From JAHJDR01 sp964609965 (GTDB lineage: Bacteria; UBA10199; JADGCS01), in contig CAZSTS010000030.1 in NCBI GenBank assembly GCA_964609965.1, forward strand, positions 1 through 20,589: DNA of 20,589 bases. The letters run 5' to 3'. Shown piece by piece: positions 7,776 to 16,052 of the stretch. The translations under genes and the position numbers were made by a program. Below the pieces are notes generated by a model. It was not told the origin of the DNA, did no database searches, and worked only from the letters and a program-made list of their open reading frames with translations. Every line of letters begins with the position of its first letter. The first letter of the stretch is position 1.

Positions 7776-9508
7776 GCAACCTCCTGTACGTTTAAGGACA
7801 TCAAACCTTCAATTTGTGAATAAATCTGTTCGTCAGTGAAATGCCTGCTACGGATAGACCCACTGGGGCATGCAGAACCGCAGGTACCACAACCCTTGCA
7901 CAGTATTTCGTTCACAACAGAAACCTTCTTTTCTTCGTCAAAGGTAATGGCCGTGTAAGGACAAACTTTGACACATGTTTGACAACCACAACATGTATCC
8001 TCGTCAACAGAAGCTGTTGTGACTTCGACACTCACCTCGCCTTGTGTGATCACACTTAAAACCCTTGCTGCAGCTGCTGCTGCTTGTACCACTGATTCGG
8101 CAATGTTCTTAGGCGCCTGACAATTTCCGATAATGTATACACCATCAGTCGTGGTAGCCACTGGATCAAGCTTAGGGTGTTTTTCGATGAAAAAAGCATT
8201 GCCACACATACTCACACCCACTTTATGTGACAACTCTTTGGCGTCTTCACGAGCTTCTTTGCCTACCATGAGAATTACCATATCGGCAGGCACTTCGATG
8301 TTTTCACCAGATAGTTTTTCGTCAACTTCGATGAGCATTTCACAATCATCACCTTCCCCGGCTTTTTTAATTGTGGGCATGCCGTCTTGTTGATCAAACA
8401 TGAGGAACATAACATTTTTCTTAGATGTGCTTGCGTAAAGTTCTTCGCAAGCTTTACCAAAGGCTCTCATATCTGCGTAGAGATCGTAGATATTGGAATT
8501 AGGCAGTGCTGAACGAATTTGATTCTCAAACTTAAGCGCTTTCATACAGCAAACACGAGAACAATATTCATGATAATTTGTGTTACGACTCCCCACACAA
8601 TGAACAAGAGCAATATTTTTTGGTTCCTCTCCATTTTTTTTGAGAATTTTGCCTTTTTTGAGCATAGCCTCAAACTCAATAGAAGTGTAAACATCTGGGA
8701 GTTTGCCATATTGATAATTAGGAATACCTGAAGGGTCAAAATACTTAAGACCAGTAGCTACAATGATATTTCCAAACTCGATTTCGAATTCTTTACCGTC
8801 CTTTCCAATCATTTGCCCCTGAAAATTCCCCACATATCCATAGATCTCTTTTATTTCAGTATTCAGAAGAAGCTCCACTTGCTTGTGCTTGCTCAGTCGC
8901 GCCTTCATTATCTTCAAAACATCTTGAGCGCTGTAAAAATAAGGATAAGTGAGATCAAGACCTTTAAGATTACCACCTAGTTCTTTATCTCTATCTACGA
9001 TAAATACTTTATGCCCTGCTTTTGCGATTTCTAATGCTGCAGACATTCCCGACATGCCACCACCGATCACTAAAGTAGCTTCGTTTATTTTGACAGTACG
9101 GCTATCAAGTGCATCATGATAAACCACACGATGAACAGCTCCTTTTACTAAGGCAATAGCCTTAGCTGTAGCTCTGGCGCGGTCAGTATGAACCCACGAA
9201 ACATGCTCACGAATATTAGCCATCTCGAACATGTAAGGATTAAGACCTGCGTTCTGCAAAGCTTTGCGGAATGTGAGTTCGTGAATCCGAGGAGAACACG
9301 CTGACACAACAACACGATTGAGTTTGTGTTTTTTAATGTCTTCGATAATCATGGCCTGCCCTGGATCAGAACACATGTATTTATAATCTTTGGAGACAAT
9401 GACTTCTGGAATTTTGTCGATTTCTTCAGCCACAGCTTCAACATCAACCATTTTAGCGATGTTTGAACCACACCAACAAACATAAACTCCCACTCTTTGG
9501 TTTTCCAT
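7772..9508 (-). CDS. hdrA: HdrA-like flavoprotein with N-terminal cluster and C-terminal ferredoxin domain
   Basis: This is an HdrA-family FAD/iron-sulfur protein of the kind that distributes or bifurcates electrons in heterodisulfide reductase-type complexes. The N-terminal domain keeps all expected cysteines (GVYVCWCGSN with Cys11/Cys13, MCSDPG with Cys46, SACSPR with Cys71). The FAD-binding GGGMSG follows at 149-154, and the block HCVGSRNTNYHEYCSRVCC is present. Two [4Fe-4S] motifs lie near the C-terminus (about 506-547, CxxCxxCxxxCP types). Compared with full HdrA it lacks the ferredoxin insert inside the flavin domain and the DCxxCI motif, having GGNLKGLDLTYPYF there. At 578 aa it is shorter than typical HdrA. 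It is 17 bp downstream of the membrane-subunit gene, with AGAGGT before the start. Confidence 0.9.
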   Translation of the reverse strand: MENQRVGVYVCWCGSNIAKMVDVEAVAEEIDKIPEVIVSKDYKYMCSDPGQAMIIEDIKKHKLNRVVVSACSPRIHELTFRKALQNAGLNPYMFEMANIREHVSWVHTDRARATAKAIALVKGAVHRVVYHDALDSRTVKINEATLVIGGGMSGMSAALEIAKAGHKVFIVDRDKELGGNLKGLDLTYPYFYSAQDVLKIMKARLSKHKQVELLLNTEIKEIYGYVGNFQGQMIGKDGKEFEIEFGNIIVATGLKYFDPSGIPNYQYGKLPDVYTSIEFEAMLKKGKILKKNGEEPKNIALVHCVGSRNTNYHEYCSRVCCMKALKFENQIRSALPNSNIYDLYADMRAFGKACEELYASTSKKNVMFLMFDQQDGMPTIKKAGEGDDCEMLIEVDEKLSGENIEVPADMVILMVGKEAREDAKELSHKVGVSMCGNAFFIEKHPKLDPVATTTDGVYIIGNCQAPKNIAESVVQAAAAAARVLSVITQGEVSVEVTTASVDEDTCCGCQTCVKVCPYTAITFDEEKKVSVVNEILCKGCGTCGSACPSGSIRSRHFTDEQIYSQIEGLMSLNVQEVA

Positions 9509-9525
9509 ATTGTACCTCTTTAAGT

Positions 9526-10653
9526 CTAATTTGTCTTAAGCGCCATTGCTGACTGTTTCAAATTGGCAAAATAAATCGCCAAAGGTCGGTAAATAAGATG
9601 CGACCACTTTGAAAAAGCAACAAAGGTTACCACTAAAGGTAATTCAACAGCTAGGTGAATGACGTACATAACATAGGTTGGCATTGCCATTCCATAAATC
9701 CTAAAAATATGAACCAGAATGCCTGTCACAGCAACGAGAAACAATAAAATGATAAAGATCCAATCACTGTGATGCGTGAATTTAAAAATCTCTTCTTTTT
9801 TAAGAAGACGTCCAATAATAAAATACAGAGTTGAGAAGAGAAAACCTGCTGTAATGACATAACCAAGCCATCTTTGAGGATGTGACAGAGGATAAATCTC
9901 GTCTGTTTGAAACCAGCCTAAAAAGACAATAATCAAAGCAAACATGGTCACGTAACTGACCATCAAAAAAAGATGGCTAAACCAATAAAGCCCCTTTTGT
10001 TCGCACTTTGAAAAACGCCATTGGGTCACACCATAAAAAACAAACTTCCAAAACTCTTTGATATAGAGCCAAGCAGGAATGTGGACCTTTTTGTCATTGA
10101 GAATCACTTTTTTGTACATATTAAAAACATTGGATAGAAGAAAAAATGACAGAAGAATGAGTGTGATGTGATCGTAAAGACTAATTACGCTCACAGGGGC
10201 GAAAGTGTTTAACTGAACATTTGTGGGATCTGTCAAAACAGGAACTTTTGCAAACATGAAAAATGCTGCGATAACACCAAAAAACAAGACAATCATAAGA
10301 AGCATATGACTAGCAAATGATTGATAGAGCTTCCCGGACAATCCCGTCCAATCATATACTGACGTGAGATAACGTCTTAACGTCATCATCAGTTCACCTG
10401 GATTAGCTTCGCGTGGACATTTTTCGCTGCACTCTCCACAATAGTAACACAACCAAGGCTCAGTACTCGCTTCTAGAGAGTCTTTAAGGCCCATTTGCAT
10501 CGCCCGAATACTTTTTCGGGGAAACATCAGGCCTTGCTCTGTGAGAGAACAAGTCGCCGTACAGTTGCCACAGTGGAAACAGTCGTTCCAATCACTTTGT
10601 CTACCATACTTTGCTAATTTTTTTGCTAAGCTTGGATCAACTCGATAGCTCAT
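9526..10653 (-). CDS. QmoC-like membrane subunit (HdrC domain fused to HdrE-type cytochrome b)
   Basis: This 375-aa protein fuses a soluble iron-sulfur domain to a membrane domain, the arrangement of QmoC. Residues 25-35 (CFHCGNCTATC) and 69-79 (CYYCGECSEKC) each bind a [4Fe-4S] cluster. Six hydrophobic segments follow (about 115-137, 153-178, 224-246, 262-282, 297-318, 327-348) with histidines at 162, 227, 294/295, 315, 333 and 352 that could ligate haem b, as in NarI-like cytochromes. The expected role is electron exchange between the HdrA proteins and membrane quinone. No HdrB (CCG-domain) gene is present, so classical heterodisulfide reduction is unlikely. No aprBA or separate QmoB is seen, so it is not a canonical qmo locus. 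AGGGAG precedes the start. Confidence 0.87.
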   Translation of the reverse strand: MSYRVDPSLAKKLAKYGRQSDWNDCFHCGNCTATCSLTEQGLMFPRKSIRAMQMGLKDSLEASTEPWLCYYCGECSEKCPREANPGELMMTLRRYLTSVYDWTGLSGKLYQSFASHMLLMIVLFFGVIAAFFMFAKVPVLTDPTNVQLNTFAPVSVISLYDHITLILLSFFLLSNVFNMYKKVILNDKKVHIPAWLYIKEFWKFVFYGVTQWRFSKCEQKGLYWFSHLFLMVSYVTMFALIIVFLGWFQTDEIYPLSHPQRWLGYVITAGFLFSTLYFIIGRLLKKEEIFKFTHHSDWIFIILLFLVAVTGILVHIFRIYGMAMPTYVMYVIHLAVELPLVVTFVAFSKWSHLIYRPLAIYFANLKQSAMALKTN

Positions 10654-10689
10654 AATAGTCTCCCTTAAACTTTCAGTTAAAAAAATCTG

Positions 10690-12483
10690 TCACAGCGTAG
10701 AAAGTTCTTTGGCACGAGATTCAACATCGGAAAAAACAACGTCACTTGAGCTTGTATTAATTTTTCCTTTGTTAAGACTCTGAATCACTCGCGAAGCAGC
10801 TGCTGATCCCTGAACAACTGAATCAGGAATATCTTTTGGACCCTGGCACACACCAGCAATGGTGATGCCGCTCACACGTGTGTTCACAGGGTGTGTGTGG
10901 CTACTAACGCCTCTAAACCACCCTGATTTTCCAATAGAAATACCAAGGATCTCGCTCAATTCCTTAGCATCATCTTGAGGCTCTAAACCAACTGCTAACA
11001 CTGCCATATCAATAGGTTGCTCAATAATCTCATTCTTCAAAACATCTTCACTTCTTAAGATTAGCTGTCCCTCTTTCTCTTCGATTTTTGCTGTGCGACC
11101 TCGAATAATGCGCACACCTTCTTTTTTAATGCGATTGTAAAATTCCTCATAACCTTTACCGTAGGCTCGCATGTCTATATAATATTCGTAAACTTCTGCA
11201 TCTGGCATTTTTTCTTTAACAAGATGAGCAAGCTTAAGTGAATACATACAACAAACCCGAGAACAATATTTGTTATGATTAACGTCGCGACTTCCTACAC
11301 AATGAATAAGAGCTACAGACTTTGGTTTTTCGCTGTCTGGTGAAAAAATCCAATTGCCAAATTTATTTTTACTACGTTCAACAATCTCACCTGCTGTGGG
11401 GCCTGAGGCATTAATAAGTCGCTCTAATTCAATCGACGTGAGAACATTGGGGTATTTTCCATAACCAAATTGCTCAGTCTTCTTGGCATCAAAGGTATTA
11501 AAACCAGTTGCCACAACAATATTACCAACAGTAATCTCAATTTCTTTGTCCTTTTCATCGAGGTCGATACATTTAGCTACAGGACAGACTTTAACACAGA
11601 CGCCACATTTTCCTTTTTGCACGTAGACACAAGATTCAGGATCGATAAGGTATTTATTGGGGACAGCCTGTGGGAAAGGAATGTAAATAGCTTTGCGCTC
11701 TGTTGTGTTCGAATCAAACTCACTCAAAGCATGACCAGGACACTTTTCGGCACACGAACCACAGCCAATACAAGTTTTTTCATTAACACGCCTGGCTTTT
11801 TTAAGAATTTTGACTTTAAAATTTCCTGGTTCACCTGAAATGCCTGTTACTGTAGAATAGGTAATGAGATTAATATTTGGGTGCTGCCCTACTTCGACCA
11901 TTTTAGGTGTGAGAATACAAGCGGCACAATCTAAAGTAGGAAAAGTCTTGTCAAACATGGCCATGTGACCACCAATAGTGCCTTTACGCTCTAAGAGGTG
12001 AACTTTATAACCTGCGTTGGCGATTTCGAGCGATGACTGAATGCCAGCAATCCCTGCCCCTATCACAAGTGTGTCTTTGTGAACAGGACGCGTGCCTATT
12101 TCGACAGCAGCCTCAACATGAACCCCATGGTACACACTAACGAGAATTGATTTAGCAAGGTCAGTTGTTTGTGCGTCGTATTCTTGAAAACTCGCTAAAA
12201 TAATACCTTGTGGATCTAGACCCTCTTTGGCCATGGCTCTGGCAAAAATACCTTTATGCTCGCCAGGCTCTTGGCCTGCAATAATGATACGATTTAATTT
12301 ATGATCCTTAATTTGCTGAACAACAGCATCACAATCAGAAATATCTAAAGACTCAGGGTTCCAAGTCACAACAACTTTGGGCAGTTTTTGAGCATAAGAT
12401 TCGAGTTCAGAAGAGTTGATGTTTGAATTTAGGCTATTGGTAGGATCACTGAAATAAATTCCAGTTAATTTGTTATCTGCCAT
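10690..12483 (-). CDS. HdrA-like flavoprotein with inserted ferredoxin domain, lacking terminal cluster domains
   Basis: This 597-aa first gene of the operon is a second HdrA paralogue. The N-terminal domain is recognisable by alignment (QQIKDHKLNRIIIAG matches EDIKKHKLNRVVVSA in the other copy), but the four cluster cysteines are gone. The FAD site GAGIAG is at 142-147. The HdrA hallmark DKTFPTLDCAACILTPKM (Cys186, Cys189) is intact. A two-cluster ferredoxin insert spans about 238-305 (CIGCGSCAEKCPG, then CVYVQKGKCGVCVKVCP). IHCVGSRDVNHNKYCSRVCC is present. The C-terminus ends without the two ferredoxin motifs found in the other copy. The start has GGAGA eight bases upstream. It is probably the partner of the other HdrA in a heteromeric flavoprotein core. 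Confidence 0.88.
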   Translation of the reverse strand: MADNKLTGIYFSDPTNSLNSNINSSELESYAQKLPKVVVTWNPESLDISDCDAVVQQIKDHKLNRIIIAGQEPGEHKGIFARAMAKEGLDPQGIILASFQEYDAQTTDLAKSILVSVYHGVHVEAAVEIGTRPVHKDTLVIGAGIAGIQSSLEIANAGYKVHLLERKGTIGGHMAMFDKTFPTLDCAACILTPKMVEVGQHPNINLITYSTVTGISGEPGNFKVKILKKARRVNEKTCIGCGSCAEKCPGHALSEFDSNTTERKAIYIPFPQAVPNKYLIDPESCVYVQKGKCGVCVKVCPVAKCIDLDEKDKEIEITVGNIVVATGFNTFDAKKTEQFGYGKYPNVLTSIELERLINASGPTAGEIVERSKNKFGNWIFSPDSEKPKSVALIHCVGSRDVNHNKYCSRVCCMYSLKLAHLVKEKMPDAEVYEYYIDMRAYGKGYEEFYNRIKKEGVRIIRGRTAKIEEKEGQLILRSEDVLKNEIIEQPIDMAVLAVGLEPQDDAKELSEILGISIGKSGWFRGVSSHTHPVNTRVSGITIAGVCQGPKDIPDSVVQGSAAASRVIQSLNKGKINTSSSDVVFSDVESRAKELSTL

Positions 12484-12526
12484 AAATTAATCTCCATTTA
12501 TTTGAGATAATAATTTGTAATTATGC

Positions 12527-12559
12527 ATTATATGTAATTTTTACTAACTTTTTTCTCAA
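12527..12559 (-). promoter_or_regulatory. Tentative promoter of the Hdr-Mvh operon
   Basis: On the minus strand TATAAT (12532-12527) lies 44 bp upstream of the first operon gene. TTGAGA (12559-12554) is the best upstream -35-like hexamer, but the 21-bp spacing is too long for a standard sigma-70 promoter. An activator-dependent promoter or a different -35 is possible. Confidence 0.3.
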
Positions 12560-12613
12560 TAGATATCCATGAGTAATTTTCTTCTTTTCTGCTCTAATTC
12601 TTGTTCATATTGC

Positions 12614-12643
12614 TTGAAATAATCAAACGATTCACACTATGAT
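12614..12643 (+). promoter_or_regulatory. Sigma-70-like promoter that could yield a leaderless mRNA
   Basis: TTGAAA (12614-12619) and TATGAT (12638-12643) are separated by 18 bp. The start codon of the next gene is at 12653, only about ten bases after the -10 box, and no Shine-Dalgarno sequence is present. Transcription would begin at or within a few bases of the ATG. Confidence 0.45.
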
Positions 12644-12652
12644 GGTTTCTTA

Positions 12653-13024
12653 ATGAGCAAATCACAAATCCAGCAATTAAAAACCCTCAAAGATAAATTT
12701 TATGAATTACCTTCAAAAAAAAGGGAGAGCCTTGGAATTTGTTTTTTGAAAGTAAAATTGGGCGTCAACACATCCAGTGAACTGAAAACACTCACTACCT
12801 TTCTTCAGGATTTTAAAATGGATCTTGTGCCCGAAAACCTGGAAAGCATGATCAATTATCTCCACTCAGAAGAGCATAGTTTACCAGAATTCATAGCCTT
12901 AGAAGACTCTCTCAACAACATCGAGGCCCATATCAAAACAAATAAAGCCAACATTCCCCCTTACAATCCTGATGAAGTAGAGACCTTAAGAGAAGGTGTA
13001 AAACCCTTTAAAAGTGGAAAATGA
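12653..13024 (+). CDS. Small helical protein of unknown function
   Basis: The 123-aa product is charged and looks almost entirely alpha-helical, with LKTLKDKFYELPSKKRESLG at the N-terminus and a Pro/Lys-rich tail (NIPPYNPDEVETL). It has a single Cys, no signal peptide and no membrane segment. I do not recognise the family. It reads divergently from the Hdr-Mvh operon and is followed after about 33 bp by an endonuclease III-like gene on the same strand, so the two are probably co-transcribed. The promoter placement suggests a leaderless message. It is supported by an open frame of this length with a promoter directly upstream. Confidence 0.55.
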   Translation: MSKSQIQQLKTLKDKFYELPSKKRESLGICFLKVKLGVNTSSELKTLTTFLQDFKMDLVPENLESMINYLHSEEHSLPEFIALEDSLNNIEAHIKTNKANIPPYNPDEVETLREGVKPFKSGK

Positions 13025-13057
13025 AGATCGAACGAAACATAAACACTTTTGTTAAAA

Positions 13058-13720
13058 ATGTCTAAATCAGATACAGTATTAAACGAAATTTACAAACTCT
13101 TGTATTCGCACTTTGGCCCCCAGCATTGGTGGCCTGGTGACAGTCCTTTTGAAATTTGCCTAGGCGCTATTCTGACACAAAACACAAACTGGACTAATGT
13201 AGAAAAAGCCATTGAAAATCTAAAAAAAGCAGACCTTCTTGATTACAAAAAACTCTACAACGCAAGTGATGAAGACATTGCTCAGCTTATCAAACCTGCT
13301 GGCTATTTTAATAGCAAAACTAAGAGAATTCGGAATTTTCTCAATGCTATTTATGAAGAAGTTGTCTCTTTTGACGGTTTGTTTGAATTGAAGAAGGAAG
13401 ATTTGAGACTTTTCCTACTTCATATAAAAGGAGTTGGACCTGAGACCGCTGATAGCATGCTCCTATATGCGTTTAACCACCCTATTTTTGTCGTGGATGC
13501 CTACACAAAACGCATCCTCATGCGTCATTCACTGATTGATGAAGAAGCAGATTACTTTAGAACTCAGGAATTATTTGAAAATAATTTAGATACTGATGAA
13601 AAGTTTTTTAATGAATACCATGCCCTGATCGTAAAAACAGGAAAAGAATATTGCCTCAAATCAAATCCAAAGTGTCATCAGTGTCCTTTAAAAGAAGTGA
13701 ATGGAGGACCTGTGTTGTAG
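13058..13720 (+). CDS. Endonuclease III-like HhH-GPD DNA glycosylase (COG2231 type)
   Basis: The 220-aa helix-hairpin-helix base-excision repair protein resembles the endonuclease III-related family. Family blocks are GAILTQNTNWTNVEKAI (36-52), the HhH motif LHIKGVGPETAD (121-132), and the catalytic Asp147 in FVVDAYTKR. The Nth Lys in the HhH loop is Glu130 here, which I recall as normal for this subfamily (GVGPETAD). The C-terminal iron-sulfur loop keeps only three ligands, Cys199-x6-Cys206-x2-Cys209; the usual fourth Cys is missing because the chain ends LKEVNGGPVL. ATG at 13058 is preferred, and a TTG at 13049 would add three residues. Substrate specificity cannot be read from sequence. 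Confidence 0.85.
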   Translation: MSKSDTVLNEIYKLLYSHFGPQHWWPGDSPFEICLGAILTQNTNWTNVEKAIENLKKADLLDYKKLYNASDEDIAQLIKPAGYFNSKTKRIRNFLNAIYEEVVSFDGLFELKKEDLRLFLLHIKGVGPETADSMLLYAFNHPIFVVDAYTKRILMRHSLIDEEADYFRTQELFENNLDTDEKFFNEYHALIVKTGKEYCLKSNPKCHQCPLKEVNGGPVL

Positions 13721-13749
13721 TTTGAAGTAGAGACTTCTCCCTCCAAACC

Positions 13750-13770
13750 CATCACTCATCACTCATTACT
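13750..13770. repeat. Short heptamer repeat between convergent genes
   Basis: CATCACT, CATCACT and CATTACT follow in exact 7-bp register, running into the stop codon of hflC. The unit differs from the heptamer at 20535-20589, but the period and the gene-end position are the same. Confidence 0.5.
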
Positions 13771-14740
13771 ATCGATCCCCATTCTTCAAAACACGATAAA
13801 ATTCAGAGTCTGTTCCAATGACAATAGTAGAATTTTTATCAATAGCCTTTCCATACGCCTCAAGGCTGCGTTGAAAATGATAAAACTCAGCTCCGCGAGT
13901 CAAGGCATCTGCATAGATCTTTGCAGCGTCGGCATCGCCCTGCCCTCTAATAGTTTGCGCCTGTTTATAGGCCTCAGATTGAATCTTTTTGATTTCGAGC
14001 TCCATCTTTCCTCGAATCTGTGACTTCTTTTTGTCGCCCTCAGAACGCAAGTTTTGAGATTTGATTTCGTATTGTGAAATCATACGATTATAGACGTTTT
14101 CTAGAACTGTTTGGGAATAAATGAGTCCCTTAATGCGTACGTCGATAAGCTGGATGCCGTACTTTTCGATAATAGGGAGTGATTTTTTTAAAATGTCGCG
14201 CGTGATGCTGTCTCGACCTACCTGAATCTTATTGATGACTGTTTCTAAGTCTTGAGCAACAGCAAAGCTCTCTGTTTCGTATTCTTTTTGAATCACCTTG
14301 AGAACACGATCAGAATTTCGCACAATATCAATCAATTCATGCTTACTGATAATATCGCGAATATTTGAATCAATAATATCATCAAGCCGTGATTGTGCTG
14401 CATCTTCATTGCCCACTGTTTGTAAAAACATGAGAGCATCAACGATTTTCCACCTGGCTGTTGTATCTACAATAAGATTCTTCTTATCTTTAGTTGGAAT
14501 AGGTTTGTCGACAGCCACATGGCCATCCCATTCTAAAATTCTTTTTTCAAAGTAGTTAGCCTTGTCAATGATAGGAATTTTAAAATAAATGCCAGCCTTT
14601 GTGAGCGTGTGTCTCACGGGCTTTCCAAACCTTGTTAAAACGACTTGTTCTGTTTCTTTAACAATAAAGTAACTTGAGAACAAAACAACAACTATGAGTA
14701 AAATGATTATGCCTATAAAAGGAATCTTTTTTGACTTCAT
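13769..14740 (-). CDS. hflC: HflC, membrane-anchored SPFH protease modulator
   Basis: With HflK this protein forms a large periplasmic-facing SPFH/prohibitin-type complex around the FtsH protease in the inner membrane and modulates membrane-protein turnover. The 323-aa chain has an N-terminal membrane anchor (about 7-27, IPFIGIIILLIVVVLFSSYF). An SPFH domain begins ETEQVVLTRFGKPV, followed by a long charged coiled-coil. The HflC signature near the C-terminus (AQTIRGQGDADAAKIYADAL, then GAEFYHFQRSLEAY) is clear. It is the downstream gene of an hflK-hflC pair overlapping by 4 bp. The length is typical. Confidence 0.93.
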   Translation of the reverse strand: MKSKKIPFIGIIILLIVVVLFSSYFIVKETEQVVLTRFGKPVRHTLTKAGIYFKIPIIDKANYFEKRILEWDGHVAVDKPIPTKDKKNLIVDTTARWKIVDALMFLQTVGNEDAAQSRLDDIIDSNIRDIISKHELIDIVRNSDRVLKVIQKEYETESFAVAQDLETVINKIQVGRDSITRDILKKSLPIIEKYGIQLIDVRIKGLIYSQTVLENVYNRMISQYEIKSQNLRSEGDKKKSQIRGKMELEIKKIQSEAYKQAQTIRGQGDADAAKIYADALTRGAEFYHFQRSLEAYGKAIDKNSTIVIGTDSEFYRVLKNGDR

Positions 14741-15747
14741 TGACCACCTCCACCCAGCGCTGATCTATTGCCACCAAGGTTTAAAAGAGGAACCACACTT
14801 TTTACAGCAGGATCCACAATAATAACACGCTCAGCATTACTCATCGCTTCTATGACTTGATCAAAATAAAGACGTTTTTTTGTAATGGACGGAGCTTTTT
14901 TATATTCCTCGAACAAAGAAAGGAACCTTTTTGCATCACCTTTGGAATTATTAACAAGATTGACTTTGTAGGCTTGTGCCGTTTTTACGAGCTGTTCAGC
15001 CTTACCTTGTTCTTCCTGAAGTTGTTTTTTACGCACTTTTTCGGCCATGTTTGCAATTTGATTTGCGTCTTGCACAGCCGCATTCACAGCATCGAATGAT
15101 GGCTTAACTTTTTCTGGAGGAAAAACATCTTGAAGCTTTAATGCTACGAGGCGGATACCCATTTTGTATTCATCGATGATTTTTTGCATCTTCATCAAAG
15201 ATTGATTGGCAATCTCATCTCTAGCCTCAGTGATAGTTTCAGTCACAGTGTGATCTCCCACCACTTCACGCACAACAGCTTGTGAAATGTCGAAAAGATT
15301 TTTTCTGACATCTTTCACATTGAATAGAAAGTTCTTGGCATCTTTGATTTGAAACTGGATAACCCATTCTACGTCGACAACATTAAGATCTCCGGTCAGC
15401 ATGATCGACTCATCATTAAATTTTCGAGGATCGTAAACAGTGCGCACGCCCGGTTTACGAGTGCGAAAACCAAATTCCATTTTATGGATCTTTCTGACCC
15501 CCACTTTAATAGCGTCTTCTAGATTCCAAGGAAGCTTGAGATGAAGCCCAGGTCCTTCGGTCCTATTATATTTTCCAAAACGAAGTATCACAGCATCCTG
15601 ATCTGCTTCTACAGTATAGATCATAGTGGGAAGAGTGATAATCAGGAGAAAAACTATAATAGGGATGAAACTGAGCTTTTTGAGAAAGTTTAAAAATTTG
15701 TCAGTGCCCTGTCCGGGTCTTAAATTTATTATATTATCGTTACTCAT
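14737..15747 (-). CDS. hflK: HflK, membrane-anchored SPFH protease modulator
   Basis: This 336-aa partner of HflC is the first gene of the pair. A short cytoplasmic N-terminus (MSNDNIINLRPGQGTDKF) precedes a membrane helix at about 24-43. The SPFH domain begins VEADQDAVILRFGKYNRTEG, with the family block GPGLHLKLPW. A coiled-coil with VRKKQLQEEQGKAEQ follows, and the C-terminus is short and Gly-rich. It lacks the longer Gly/Pro-rich N-terminus of the E. coli protein. An in-frame ATG at 15903 would add 52 residues, but these are only translation of an octamer repeat array, so I start at 15747. The ribosome-binding site is not obvious. Confidence 0.9.
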   Translation of the reverse strand: MSNDNIINLRPGQGTDKFLNFLKKLSFIPIIVFLLIITLPTMIYTVEADQDAVILRFGKYNRTEGPGLHLKLPWNLEDAIKVGVRKIHKMEFGFRTRKPGVRTVYDPRKFNDESIMLTGDLNVVDVEWVIQFQIKDAKNFLFNVKDVRKNLFDISQAVVREVVGDHTVTETITEARDEIANQSLMKMQKIIDEYKMGIRLVALKLQDVFPPEKVKPSFDAVNAAVQDANQIANMAEKVRKKQLQEEQGKAEQLVKTAQAYKVNLVNNSKGDAKRFLSLFEEYKKAPSITKKRLYFDQVIEAMSNAERVIIVDPAVKSVVPLLNLGGNRSALGGGGQ

Positions 15748-15796
15748 GGTGCGATAAAATAGAGCATTAGTTGCGAAAGTCAATTGTTGATTAGAA

Positions 15797-15900
15797 GGGC
15801 CGATGGGTCGCAGGGTCAAAGGGTCAAGGGATTGCAGGTTCACGGGTTCACGGGTTCGTGGGGTCTTACCTATGACCCTTCGAACCTTCGATCCTGCGAA
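15797..15900. repeat. Array of 13 phased degenerate octamers with an inverted right arm
   Basis: Nine consecutive 8-bp units beginning with GG (GGGTCGCA, GGGTCAAA, GGGTCAAG, GGTTCACG twice and others) are followed without loss of register by four units beginning with CC (CCTATGAC, CCTTCGAA, CCTTCGAT, CCTGCGAA). The right four read as the reverse complement of the left type, so the array can fold back on itself. It lies just upstream of hflK and next to the origin-like region. Confidence 0.7.
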
Positions 15901-16052
15901 CAAAAAAAGTCGAAAAAAGCTTTTTGACTGTTGACAGAAATTATTTCTAGTTTTTCAAAACTACTTTAACAGCCGCTAAGCTTTATGAATTAAAGATTAA
16001 CGCCGGATAGACAGTAAATTCATTTTCGAACTTTTAAAATCGACCACTTTCC

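Noticed and set aside
9526..12483. Canonical qmoABC locus of sulfate reducers
   Set aside because: No aprBA is present, neither HdrA paralogue has a fused MvhD domain as in QmoB, and the operon continues into a hydrogenase.
15748..15903. N-terminal extension of HflK
   Set aside because: The extra 52 codons translate the octamer repeat array and do not resemble HflK.
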